Shown here: piece by piece, positions 34,944 through 45,650 of the stretch
How positions within the stretch are numbered: position 1 is the first letter of the stretch
How the letters are laid out: each line of letters opens with the position of its first letter
Origin: Aphrocallistes beatrix
Taxonomy: Eukaryota; Porifera; Hexactinellida; Sceptrulophora; Aphrocallistidae
DNA length: 64,000 nt
Assembly (NCBI GenBank): GCA_963281255.1
Contig: OY725493.1
Span: 3,379,857 to 3,443,856 of the forward strand
Direction of reading: 5' to 3'
Translations under genes and position numbers: made by a program
Notes under the pieces: model-generated
Told to the model about the DNA's origin: nothing
What the model saw: the letters and a program-made list of their open reading frames with translations, nothing else
Databases searched by the model: none

Positions 34944-35436
34944 ACAAGCGCGCTTCGCTTGCTTGAGCTGCGCGGCTGGCGGACACTTTGTGTCCGCCAG
35001 AGGCTCCCTTCGGTTGCCTGGGGTCACATTGGTTAATTATAAGGGAGATAACATCCCTAAATACGTCTGTCATAATGCTATAATCGATAACGCACGAAAA
35101 ATCACCAAATTTGTCAAATCTAAAAATTTTGATGCGTAATGATGACGTCAACAGAGTGATGAGTCATCATTTTTTGATGATAGTTTCATTATATGTGAGA
35201 TATATTAATATACACATTCTATTAAAATTTCAGCCTTCTAACTCCTATAATGGCTGAGTTATGCTCGAATAGCTGTATTGCTTAACTTTTAAAAATATGA
35301 CAATGACGTCATAATTCCATGATGAGTCGACATTTTCGTCTGAGCTCAGAACTTAGTGGAGCCATAGCCAAAAGACTCCCACATGCCAATTATCAGCTCT
35401 CTGGGCCTGACAGTTTCTTTAATCAATTCGTTACAG
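34944..35436 (-). repeat. Repeat A copy 8
   Basis: Full-length minus-orientation copy (caagcgcgcttcgcttgc to caattcgttacag). It is followed by the (CA)n linker and 'acattaatcgagttttag', where a mariner is inserted. Confidence 0.85.
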
Positions 35437-35492
35437 ATACATACTAGTATATATATATACACACATACACACACATTAATCGAGTTTTAGTA

Positions 35493-36820
35493 CTTAGGTC
35501 ATTTCAAAAGTACTGATCACCCCCCACCAATTTGATATTAAGCAACGACTGATGTGTTATTTAATTACATATACTCGAAATAGTGTCCCTTGACGCGAAT
35601 ACACTCCTTTAGACGGTCTACCCAGCAGCGAATGTCTTTTTATACTCCGTCTGGGGATTTCAGGTACATACTTATGAATGGCGAATCCGATCTCCATTCG
35701 ACTAGTGAACTCCTTGCCAGAGAGATGACTTTTCAGCTTGGAAAACAACCAGAAGTCACAAGGACTTAGGTCAGGGGAATGGGGAGGGTGATTCAGTGTT
35801 TGTATCCCTATATCCTCGATGTGTGCGGCGACTTGTTTAGTTTTATGGCTACTGGCATTATCATGTAGAAGTTTAATTCCACGAGGACCAGTTCTCGGCC
35901 GACGCTATGTGTATTGTTTACCGACTTCTGCGAGCACATGAGTGCAATAAAAGTCTCCAGTAACATTCTGGACCATCGGAGCGCAAACTTGAGCAACTGG
36001 CCCGTAGGAGTCAAAATGCAATTGCGTACATTACCTACTTGGCAAGGAAATCTGGACGCGGTTTTTTAGGTCGGGGTTCGCCCGGATGCAGCCAACACTT
36101 AGATTTTTCCTTGGATTTAGGTTGTGAATAATAAATCCAAGTTTCATCTCTGGTTACTATCTCATAGAGTCGCCTTGCATCAAATCTTTCGTAATGTAGA
36201 ATATTTTCACAGCATTCTATCCTCTGTTTCATCTGGGCCTGACAGCAAATACGGCACCCGCCGAGCGCAAACCTTCCTTACTCCGAGATCTTCCTTCAGA
36301 ATGCGGTAAATACTTCCCGTTAAGATATTCATATACTTAGAAATCTCTTCAATAGAGCAGTAAGGGTCATTTCGAAGAAATTCACCAACTAACTCAATTG
36401 AGGGTTCACAGGTTGCAGGTTTAGGCCTACCAGTCCGAGGCTCATCTTCAATGCTGTCTCTTTCCTCTCTGAATAGTTCAGCCCATCTTCTAACCGTGGA
36501 ATAAGCAAGTACTTGATCTCCACAAACTTCCACGAGATCATTGTGGATGTTTCTGTTCGAATCTTTTAGCAGTGAACGAAACTTGATATACACCCTTTGC
36601 TCTTGCTCAATAATTGACGATTTTGAAGCCATAAATGTATGTAGCCAAAACTGACAAGATTGAAATGATGATTGTAAGAAAAATACTTATGCTATCTTAA
36701 AATTTCTTTTAGATATTAGGAGAGAATGGGTAATGCTATCTGGATTATATTAATTGGTGCATTAGATATACAATAGCTGTCAAAAATCAATAGTGATCAT
36801 TACTTTTGAAATGACCTAAG
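35493..36820 (-). mobile_element. Mariner transposon
   Basis: Its ends are CTTAGGTCATTTCAAAAGTA and the same inverted, with TA at 35491-35492 and 36821-36822. Length 1328 bp. It interrupts the linker word 'cgagttttagtaaggat' that is intact elsewhere in the window, which confirms the boundaries. Confidence 0.9.
35557..36632 (-). pseudogene. Mariner (DD34D-type) transposase
   Basis: ATG at 36632; N-terminal HTH ('IEQEQRVYIKFRSLL', 'RRWAELFREERDSIEDEPRT') and a second HTH to about 36210. The catalytic blocks are 'RDETWIYY' (first Asp), 'LLHDNASSH' (second Asp, about 35870) and 'HSPDLSPCDFWLFSK' (third Asp, about 35735). Frame changes occur near 36220, 36030 and 35880, and the sequence after SPDLSPCD shifts frame again. 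It is a relative of the 17975-19311 element, but with different terminal repeats. Confidence 0.85.
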
Positions 36821-36828
36821 TAAGGATT

Positions 36829-37453
36829 ACTCAGACAAAAGTATGGACAACCACGAAAATATATGTAAATATTAAAGTAGGTCAATTCAAAAGGGAATAT
36901 TTACTCAAAGGGACCGTATATTATATTTTGATCAGAAAACCAATGTAGAACTTTAATCAGAAATGTGGAATTTCAATAAAATTAATAAGTTCTACATTGG
37001 TTTTCTGATTAAAATTCAACATATTTGCTGATCAAAATATACAACACACTCTCGTATTCAAACGGTAAGAAATACTCTTTTGATTTCAAAGTCGTAATCT
37101 ACACATTCTAATTACCCATAATCGAGAACTTGAACCCAATTATTAACACGCAAGTTTTAAAAAATCCACTTATGATACCTGATGCTACTTGTCCCTAGTC
37201 ACGGCCATTATAGTAGTATATTCTGCAGATTAGAAACATAAAGTGGCACAGGTTAATAATTTTTCGCATGAGAATAGGTATATGTGTTGAAAGTTTAAAA
37301 AATGAATAATTCGGATGTTTAGTTGACGTATTTGAAATTGAAAAAATAGAATATTTCTTACAGTATGAGTACACATTCCTTTACGAACAGATTCACTTTA
37401 ATACTTTTGCATGGAAGTTTGCGTGGTGATCGAATAATTTTGCCCTGGTAGTG
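36829..37453. mobile_element. Palindromic Tc1-type foldback with a nested palindrome
   Basis: The ends are diverged forms of the Tc1-type termini ('ctcagacaaaagtat' and the inverse of 'cactaccagggcaaaattat'), and the body matches 4276-4748. About 36908-37050 is an extra palindromic insert whose arms share 'gatcagaaaaccaatgtagaac'. This explains the greater length. Confidence 0.7.
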
Positions 37454-37459
37454 TATAAA

Positions 37460-38541
37460 AGACGCGTACTTTACTAATGTTAAAATATATAATAAAATTT
37501 GTTGTGGTTTATAATTTCATTATGGATATCCCTACAATATTATACAAGTGACATCATCATGGCATCATGAAGTCACAGCAAATATATTAATTCCTCGTTT
37601 TACTGTAATATCATACAACTAATTAGTTGCAATAAATCCCACCATAGCATATTGACTGTTTGTTGGCTCAAATATATCAGTTCAGCACTTTTAATAAAAG
37701 TGTGACAGTGGGTCACAGTCAACTAAAAAAGTTGCCCAACAGGGGGATGGAATTGTTCTTCGACATTTCCTTACTTGGTAACGCATTATATTATTAAGTA
37801 GAAACATTATCCAAGAATATTAAAACACTTCTGCCTTTTCTGGTCCAAATTTAATATATCTACTACAGTCATATTGTTTTACAAAAAATCCGAAATGGAG
37901 AAACAAGGCTGGATTCGGTTAACCGGCTAACCCCAGTCAATCAAAGTTAACGGTTAAGAAAATCTTGGATCTGTTAGCCGATCTGCTTTATTTTGTAAAT
38001 ATTTAGACTAATTTCATTGTTGTTCGATGGAGATTCATGAATATTATTTCTAAATTTTGATATTACAATATGTATTATTTCTATTTTCTATCCAAATAGC
38101 ATACGTATTTCGAGACCATTGAAATGTGAATTTCCAATATCAGGTTAAATATTAGTCCAAAAAATCCATATTTCTACCAATTAAGATCTACATCGGTTAA
38201 CTGCCCTAAAAGAAACCAAATAACCGAGCCCTAAATCGGTTAATCAACCCCAGCCCTGAGAGAAAAATGCTAGGGAAGGATTTCAGTTTATGCAACGTGA
38301 AATCTGAAAATTAAAAAAATAGATATGTAGAAGCATAAAGAATTGAAACAAAATTTGAACCAAAATCTAATTGACTTCGTTACATTTAATCAAAATAATT
38401 ATACACAGCAATTAAACGCAGGCATATTTATTAATTAACGGAATTTTAACCAAACAAAATAATATAATGGTCTAGCATCAAATGGATTACTCTAATTACA
38501 AATAATAAGAACATAATAATTCATCATTTTGCATCGCGTTT
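37460..38541. other. Gene-free; 3' flank of the TMX3-like gene
   Basis: 37925-38250 contains several 'ggttaac/gttaacc' words in both orientations, a possible degraded element. A TTTATT at about 38426 could be the poly(A) signal (AATAAA on minus) for the gene ending at 38542. Confidence 0.35.
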
Positions 38542-39825
38542 TTACTTTTTTTTTTTCTTTTGCACATAATATTTATAATCATGATCCAGATATTTAAATA
38601 TAATGGTCTTAAACATTTTGTAACATAATACACAGAAAAATATTAGAAAAATAATACAAAATACAGCACACAATATTGGATGTGAATAATATATGCCCAT
38701 TTGTGCAGCGTATAGATCGGCATAGATGGAAGATAATACATACCAATACGAATATCCAGAGATTGGAATTATTTCCTTTTTTCTCACCATGTGTAAAAAC
38801 TGCTTCATTGTCTTAAAATTGAACGATTCATTCATTGCATCGTTATTTAAGATGAATATTTCATAGTCATAATAGGATAAGTCTGATATATTCCAAACAA
38901 CAAATTTAGGAAGTTTAGGACATATACCCATTACTTTAGAAATTATACTACAAGAATACGAATAGAAAAAAGCAAAAAGTCCATCAAAACAATCGATATT
39001 ATTATGCAACATATGGATACTTTTATTCCACTCTTGACTTATAAAAGAATCATTTTCAAAAACAAAAATACTGATGTATTTACGTTTAGAGATAGATATT
39101 ATATCTGGAAGATCTGAGAGAGTAATAGTTTGAAATTGACTATAGCTTTCTTCCTTAATCCAAAAATTTAATTGTGAAACAGAAATAATGCCATCATAAA
39201 TAATTTTAATTCCATTTTTAAACGCAACAAAATAAGGATACGATTCAACAACACTAAAAAGAGAATGATTTTTGGTGAAAAAAAATTTGCTTTTATATTT
39301 CAGTTCTATGGCTGCTTGAGTGTAAATAGAATGAATTCGAGTGTCAATAGTACGGTTATAGACACAAATATAGAATGTTTGCATTTTATACATAGTAGTA
39401 AGAGTAGTTAAATTTGCATCATCATCAATTTCATTCAATAGCGCATTGTTAAGATTATCAACAAATCGATTTATTGTTAAACGGGAAATTTCCCCTTTCA
39501 ATTGATACTCCAGACCATTATCGTAGAATATAATAGTTGGAGTAAAAAGAATACCGATAACTTTACTAGATTTTCGGAAAGTATTTACATTCAATTTTGC
39601 TATCTTCAAATCTGAAAATGAAAATTGTTCAGCTAAATCTTCCCAGAATAATAACAATTCATTACACTGAGTACACCAGGGAGTATAAAATAAAACAAGC
39701 CATTTTCCTTGATATCGGACAACCCGAAAGTCATTATTCATTTCATGCACCAAAGATGATTGAATAGAAAAAGATGAATAAACAAAAAAGAGAATAGAAC
39801 AAAATCGCAAAATTATAAGCATTCT
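38542..39825 (-). CDS. TMX3-like transmembrane thioredoxin / protein disulfide isomerase
   Basis: Single-exon gene of 427 codons. I chose the ATG at 39825 because it starts a clear signal peptide (hydrophobic residues 1-19); an upstream in-frame stretch has no ATG. Residues 30-130 form a thioredoxin domain: 'WLVLFYTPWCTQC' puts the redox pair at Cys50 and Cys53, and the cis-Pro loop is 'LFTPTI'. Two further, poorly conserved thioredoxin-like folds are expected. A membrane segment lies at about 383-405 ('AVFCIIFLIFFCVLCY'), followed by a short cytosolic tail ending in five lysines, a dilysine-type ER retrieval signal. Length and layout match TMX3 (about 450 residues), an ER-membrane dithiol oxidase. 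The active site is CTQC rather than the CGHC usual in TMX3, so redox behaviour may differ. A Tyr/Phe-rich, AT-driven composition is evident. No frameshifts are seen. Confidence 0.8.
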   Translation of the reverse strand, partial: RMLIILRFCSILFFVYSSFSIQSSLVHEMNNDFRVVRYQGKWLVLFYTPWCTQCNELLLFWEDLAEQFSFSDLKIAKLNVNTFRKSSKVIGILFTPTIIFYDNGLEYQLKGEISRLTINRFVDNLNNALLNEIDDDANLTTLTTMYKMQTFYICVYNRTIDTRIHSIYTQAAIELKYKSKFFFTKNHSLFSVVESYPYFVAFKNGIKIIYDGIISVSQLNFWIKEESYSQFQTITLSDLPDIISISKRKYISIFVFENDSFISQEWNKSIHMLHNNIDCFDGLFAFFYSYSCSIISKVMGICPKLPKFVVWNISDLSYYDYEIFILNNDAMNESFNFKTMKQFLHMVRKKEIIPISGYSYWYVLSSIYADLYAAQMGIYYSHPILCAVFCIIFLIFFCVLCYKMFKTIIFKYLDHDYKYYVQKKKKK

Positions 39826-41260
39826 AAACGACAAAAATAAATAAATCAAAATGAATGATTTAAATTCTGCACTGAAATAGGACAAATTATTCAAATCTCA
39901 AATTAATAAGGTTGACCTTTCTTATGGACATTTTGTTTTTTCATCAAAATTTTGCCAACAGTCCTTTTTAATCATTTTTAGATCCCTAGAATTTAAATGC
40001 CAATATTTCGCCACTTAGAGCCACTTGCACCACCTGGTGTCACCCAAAAAGAGACAAATTTTTGAAGCGAAATACAACCAATACTATTTTTCTCAATTAC
40101 TCTATACAATGCAATCAATGTTTCACCTTCTGATTTGTTTAAATGGAATATTAGAAAGACAATGATCGAAACATTTAAGCTCTCTTCTTACCAAATTTTG
40201 TATAATCTGTCATTATGTATGCTGAACGCCGATTATTCGCGGTTTTTTCGAAATTTCGAACATAATTCACACTAATTCGCGAAACAGAATTTAAAATAGG
40301 AAATCGGCTTCATTAGATATATAATTCATCACCTATTACATGTTTTTGGAAAGTTTTAACCCTAGATCTCAAACCTTCTCTTGTAGAAAATATTTTTTAG
40401 CAATTCATTATTGGCATCAAAAGATATTCGAGAAAACTAATGACAAATAAAAAAATATTTCCTGGTCGAAAAAAATGTTAAGAACAATGTAAATGAGCTA
40501 TTAAGGATAAATACAAGCATTCATGGGCATTTATACTGATGAATTAGATATAATCCAAACAAAATAGCAAAAGTATAATGATATTCCACAAATTTCCTTG
40601 AGGCCCCTAACTCCCGAATAATTTTAACCAAATGGGAAGAATAATTCATAGTTCTAGCACTACAGGGTATAATCCAACAGTTTAGAATGAATAAAGAGCT
40701 TCTAAAAAGTATATTAGGAAGTTAGAGCGAGAGTCTACTCTACGACTTTTAGATTCAAAGTTAGGATTTTCGGAAAATGCTACGTCATCACATGATAAAA
40801 ATCTGAAACTTAGTATCTATAGGACGTAGTACAATTATTGCCAAAGAATCATATATATATATATATACTGTTATAAAAAGTATATTAGGAATTGAGAGCT
40901 AAGAATTTGGGCATATATTTCCAAAGATAGGAAGGTATCTGTTTTTGGACCATAAATGGGGGGGGGGGGATTTTATCGAATCTGGGAGGTAAAAGGCCAG
41001 AACTTCCAAAATAATTATTAAAAGTGCTCCAATTTTCTGTACACATTATTTCCGACAATTGCATTTATTATTTAGCTTAATAGCTACTTTGGACACATAT
41101 TTCACTATTAGATTCGCCATTTTCTATTATATTCGAAGTTCTCCATAGAATTTGTATTACAATAAAATCAATGAAGTCGAAAAATATTTATTTTTTTATA
41201 AAGTGATGTTTGAGGAACCTATATATTATCATATATATCCTTTCATTTAAGATTATAATA
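39826..41260. other. Gene-free upstream region with a dispersed repeat
   Basis: 39950-40075 ('tttttaatcatttttagatccc', 'ttcgccactt.gagccacttg', 'caccacctggtgtc') recurs at 59455-59590, so it is a dispersed repeat (here 'repeat F'). A TTTCAG at about 39872 could be a 5'UTR splice acceptor for the TMX3-like gene. The rest shows nothing. Confidence 0.45.
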
Positions 41261-41361
41261 CAGTAGGACGTCAGTTATCCGAACGGGTTGGGACCGCGGG
41301 GGTTCGGATAACTGAAGTTGTTATGTGATTCTATAGAAAAGTTGGTCAGTAGTACTAAGTA

Positions 41362-42000
41362 CAGTAGACCCTCGATTATCCGACACCTCGATTATCCGAA
41401 CAGTGTGTTCGAGTACCACTCATTTTATCAAATACTTTTCAATCGAATTTGTGAAAATGATGTGTTCGGATAACTGAAATGATGTGTTCGGATAACTGAA
41501 ATGATGTGTTCGGATAACTGAAATGATGTGTTCGGATAACTGAAATGATGTGTTCGGATAACTGAAATATGTGTTCGGATAACTGAAATAATGTGTTCGG
41601 ATAACTGAAATGGTGTGTTCGGATAACTGAAATAATGTGTGCGGATAACTGAAATGATGTGTTCGGATAACTGAAATGATGTGTTCGGATAACTGAAATG
41701 ATGTGTTCGGATAACTGAAATGGTGTGTTCGGATAACTGAAATATGAGTTCGGATAACTGAAATAATGTTTAATAAATCAATTCCTTAAAAATGTATGTT
41801 CCAAAACTGTCAATTTGTTTGGCTATACATGCGTGTAAGTAGTATTCAAATCATAATACGTTCTTTAATAACATCTAAGTTGGTACATGTGCATTTAAGA
41901 GCGTAAAATACGTATTTCGCTTATCCGAACGATTTCACTTATCCGAACACCAATCTTTGAACTAACAAACGGAGGTGTTCGGATAACCGAGGGTGTACTG
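41362..42000. mobile_element. Pogo-like element nested in the 41261 element
   Basis: Its ends are CAGTAGACCCTCGATTATCC and the inverse of CAGTACACCCTCGGTTATCC, with TA at 41360-41361 and 42001-42002. The paralog at 52058 shows the unoccupied site (..actaag-TA-gtcataatg..), proving insertion at a TA. The interior is a 22-bp minisatellite. Confidence 0.9.
41458..41764. repeat. 22-bp minisatellite (14 units) of a terminal-repeat motif
   Basis: Fourteen tandem units of 'gatgtgttcggataactgaaat', with small variants (gat/aat/ggt, two units short by 2 bp). The core 'ttcggataac' is the same as the terminal-repeat core of the surrounding pogo-like elements. Confidence 0.95.
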
Positions 42001-42209
42001 TAGTCATAATGATGAATATGGATAAAATACTTATTAGCGTATGTAGGTATCATCAATAGTATATAAAATGATGGCAGTGTAATAATTTCAATTATCAACT
42101 CAGGATGCATCATTTATACATTTATTATATTTTTGTTTGGTCAACCAAGGGGTTCGGATAACTGAAGTGTTCGGATAACTAAAGTTCGGATAATTGACGT
42201 TCTACTGTA

Positions 42210-42832
42210 TATTATATATCTTCAATGGTTTTTAAGATATGATATCGGCCTCTTTTGGGACCATAGAGATGCATGATGCCCGATCTTTACCTACAATAAG
42301 CAATAACTTACCAACAAATGGTCGGATCTGAACAATCTTTTTTTAAAATGATGATAATTTTATTTTGGATACAATTATCGCTAAATAGCTGATATCACAC
42401 TAGCCATGTCCCCAACATTTTAGAAATGAACTCCCTTATAAAGATATTTTGATTTGATTTGATATGCCTTTTTACTAAATATTTGTGTTTTATGATCTCT
42501 AAAGAGGCTAAAACAATTTTGAGGTCTATATCATCAAAAAATATCAAATAAGCAAGAAACTAAGTGATGAATGCGCAGAAAAACCACCAATAATTTTTCA
42601 ATTTTTAGCAACGTTAAAAACTTTAGGAGGTTAACTTATAAAAATCAAAATAAATACCGTCCAAATGGTAAGATTAGATGGTAGACCACTCAGTGATGCA
42701 ATGAAATTGACAATAAAAAAACCATTTTTTTGCGTCAGGCAATGTTTTGCGAGGGCACTAGCGTTAACCATGCCAGATCATCATTTTAATGAATTCGTGC
42801 ACAGCACTAAATTTCCGGAAATTTGATATATA
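42210..42832. other. Gene-free; ends in a repeat E fragment
   Basis: 42764-42832 ('atgccagatcatcattttaat', 'aatttccggaaatttgatat') is an inverse fragment of repeat E (47222, 59818). The rest shows nothing. Confidence 0.4.
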
Positions 42833-43274
42833 CAGTGGAACCTGTATATAACGGCCACCCAAGGGACTGGACAAAATTGGCCGTTATACACAGGTGACCG
42901 TTATATACAGGTGATTGTCTCAATCCCCAAAAGGCATCAACGTAGTACAATAAATATAAGTTTTTAGAAATCCATTACTTGAAGTAATTACACGAAACTT
43001 GTCTATCGTTCGTAACAGGCCCCGTATTAAACACATAAAAAGGTGAAAAAGGTGATGGCTGTTATAGACAGGTAGTGGCCGTTATAGTCAAGTAGTGGCC
43101 GTTATAGACAGTTTTAGGGTTAGCAAGGGACTACAAACGGGTAGCCGCTGGCCGGGTTGAGCAGGTGACCGCTATACACAGGTTAAATATTATGGAATTT
43201 CGGACGGGACTGTTCATTGGTGACCGCTATAGACAGGTGACCGTTATATAGAGTGGCCATTATAGCAGGTTCTG
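42833..43274. mobile_element. Pogo-like non-autonomous element
   Basis: The left end CAGTGGAACCTGTATATAACGG (first 20 bases typical) and right end inverse of CAGAACCTGCTATAATGG are flanked by TA. 'gtggccgttatagac' words are repeated inside. Same family as 2545-2994. Confidence 0.8.
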
Positions 43275-43278
43275 TATA

Positions 43279-43756
43279 CAAGCGCGCTTCGTTTGCTTGC
43301 GCTACGTGGCTGGCGGACACTTTGTGTCCGCCGGAGGCGCCTAGGTGCACATTGATTAATTATAAGGGAGATAACATCACTAAACACATATGTCCTACTG
43401 TTATAATCGATATCGCACGAAAAATCACCAAATTTGTCAATTTTTGAAATTTTGATCATAATGATGACGTCAAACAGAATGATGAGTCATCATTTTTTGA
43501 TGAAAATTTCATTATATTTGAAATTTATTATTATACACATTCTATTACATGTTCAGCCTAACACCTAAAATGGCTAAGTTATGGTCGAAAAACTGAAATT
43601 TCTAATTCTAAAAAAGGTGACAATGACATCATAATCCCATGATGAGCCGACATTTTCGTCTGAGCTCAGAACTTAGTGGAGCCATAGCCAAAAGACTCCT
43701 ACATGCCAAAAATCAGCTTTCTGTGCTTGGCAGTTTCTTCAATCAATTCGTTACAG
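43279..43756 (-). repeat. Repeat A copy 9
   Basis: Full-length minus copy, caagcgcgcttcgtttgc to caattcgttacag. It directly abuts the pogo-like element on its left and the P-superfamily element on its right. Confidence 0.85.
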
Positions 43757-44084
43757 CTAAAATTCTTCAAATATGGTCAATCATAGCATTCTATATACTA
43801 ATGCAATGGCACTCTATTCAAAATCTGGACTATGGATGGCAATTACCATCGGCTTTCAAAATATCATGTATTGTTATACTGCCTTTCATTACTATTCTAA
43901 AGTACTCTAATGTAACATTTGATTGATTTTAATGATTTCGGACCACCCAACCCACTTAAAATTAACATATTATTATACACTTTAATGGTAAATCACAATC
44001 AATACACTGCTAAATATAAATAAATAATTAAATAAATAAAAGATATAGTGTGACAATTCATTTAGAACTAGACTAGATTCTTCA

Positions 44085-44087
<3 letters not shown>

Positions 44088-44122
<35 letters not shown>
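44088..44122. repeat. (CT)n microsatellite
   Basis: About 17 CT units inside the P-superfamily element. Its minus-strand Arg-Glu open frame is not a gene. Confidence 0.9.
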
Positions 44123-44147
44123 AAAACAAAAGAACATAGAAAAAATA

Positions 44148-44506
44148 CAGTCAGGACCGCTTATTGTGAACCACCAGGGGGCCAAGAATCTGTTCATAAT
44201 AGAGATACAGTCAGGTTCGCTTATTATGAACATTCGTTTATTATGAACTAACTCTCTGGTCCCAATTCAACAGGTTCCATAGGATTTGTATTAGGTCGAG
44301 TTCGCTTAATATGAAGTCCCTCTATTATGAACATACTTTATGGTCCCCAAGGTGTTCATAATAAGCGACCCTGACTGTACTTCATATTAATTAAGCGAAC
44401 TTGATTCAATACAAATCCTATCTAAAAAAGGAATTCGGACCAGGAGGTTAGTTCATAGTAAACGAATGTTCATATTAAGCGGGTTCATAGTAAGCGACCC
44501 TGACTG
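44148..44506. mobile_element. Pogo-like element pair, one nested in the other
   Basis: The outer ends are CAGTCAGGACCGCTTATTG and the inverse of CAGTCAGGGTCGCTTACTA. An inner copy at 44208-44377 has ends CAGTCAGGTTCGCTTATTA and the inverse of CAGTCAGGGTCGCTTATTA, with TA on both sides. Interiors consist of repeated 'ttcataataagcga' words. Confidence 0.8.
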
Positions 44507-44594
44507 TAGTTATAGTATATTTTTAGCCTAGTGTTATCTCTATTTCATCATTACGAATGTAGACTTCAGAAGAATGACATGACGCTCCAAATCG

Positions 44595-44786
44595 TTAAAT
44601 TAGAAGAACTTCTAGAATTTTAGTATACTCACTCTCTAAAACAATACTCTTTTTTATCTTAGCATTAGTGATATTATGAATGGCATTATTCACGTGTTGA
44701 ATCGAAGGGGTGGATGAGGAAATTACCTTCTCATTTTTAATAATTTCAAATAATTCGACTTCATTAATGATATTTTCCAATGACAT
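44595..44786 (-). pseudogene. Possible central piece of the P-type transposase
   Basis: A short helical frame ('SLENIINEVELFEIIKN') in the same orientation as the THAP segment, inside the same element. Its position suits the coiled-coil stretch after the THAP domain in P transposases, but no motif confirms it. Confidence 0.3.
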
Positions 44787-45079
44787 GGTATCGGTTAGTG
44801 AGTGGCAGGATAGTTAAATTTTGTTTGTTTCCTTATAAAAAGCGTTGTAATATAAATTTTCATTAATAATTATTGAACGTTCGATTGTAGAAATTTCATT
44901 ATGATATTGTATCTTAAGAAAAAAGATGACCGTTGAATTTGGTCAATAAATAACCCACCGATAGGGAGTTCGACTAGATGCAATTTAGAATTAATACAAT
45001 TAAGAGTAGAAATAGTAAACTTAGCTTCTGTTTCTTTGAATTCCGCAAGACTTTTCTGATATGCTTCTTATATCCTCCT

Positions 45080-45500
45080 TTACTCCTTGCCATATAGAGA
45101 TAGTCTTTGACAACTAACAGTAGCGTCCGTCAGATAACTAGGACAGTTAGGAAAGATGCTAGGGACTGCACCCTTCTTGAGACCCACTTTCTTCCTTTCC
45201 GTCTCAATCATCCTCAATCCATCTGAGAATTGAATGGTCATTTCGATGTCTTCTTCATGGAAATGGCGTATGCAGACCTTGAAATAAAAAAACAAACTAC
45301 AATAGACTATTGTGATTAAAGTGTATTATCCAACATACCCTCAATCGTTTGTTCATCTCGTAGTCTTCTCTCCGCCGAGGTATAGCTCGGAACCATTTAT
45401 CACGAGTTACATTGTCAGCAGGAAAAGAGAAAACAGGTTGGATTCATCTTATCACAATAGTTTGACTTACAACCAGCATACATGCCAACCTGAGTCATTA
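45080..45500 (-). pseudogene. P-type transposase THAP domain, two exons
   Basis: Exon a (about 45500-45339) carries 'AGCKSNYCDKMNP', then after a one-base frame change 'VFSFPADN' and 'RDKWFRAIPR', the first half of a C2CH THAP finger. A GTATGT donor and TTTCAAG acceptor bound a 61-bp intron (45278-45338). Exon b (45277-45080) starts 'VCIRHFHEEDI' (the Cys and His ligands) and ends in 'GAVPSIFPNCPSYL', matching the AVPTIF box that closes THAP domains. THAP is the sequence-specific DNA-binding domain of P transposases and THAP9. The frame change in exon a and loss of the catalytic region make it non-functional. Confidence 0.8.
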
Positions 45501-45650
45501 TAAAATCGGGACGCAGCGTTGAAAAAAAAGCGGGACATAATGGGGAAATTTCATTTAAAAGCGGGACACTCGATAAAATGAGGTCAAGAGGAGGGTGAAA
45601 AAAGCGGAACGTCCCGCCAAAAAACGGGACAATTGGCAAGTATGAACCAG
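45490..45650 (-). repeat. Dispersed 'tgtcccg/cgggaca' repeat
   Basis: Rich in 'gcgggac' words. The minus strand matches 55240-55390 in order ('catacttgccaa.tgtccc', 'tttggcgggac', 'aacgctgcgtcccg'). Two copies are in this window; class unknown. Confidence 0.6.

Larger units (their letters stand above)
41261..42207. mobile_element. Pogo-like element, outer copy
   Basis: Its ends are CAGTAGGACGTCAGTTATCC and the inverse of CAGTAGAACGTCAATTATCC, with TA on both sides. It contains a second element at 41362-42000. A paralogous copy without that insert is at 52058-52363 (reverse orientation). Confidence 0.9.

Noticed and set aside
41458-41764. CRISPR-like regular repeats
   Set aside because: The units are contiguous, with no unique spacers, and lie inside a eukaryotic transposon; it is a minisatellite.
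43982-44233. Arg-Glu-rich open frame on minus
   Set aside because: Translation of a (CT)n run and of pogo-like terminal repeats.
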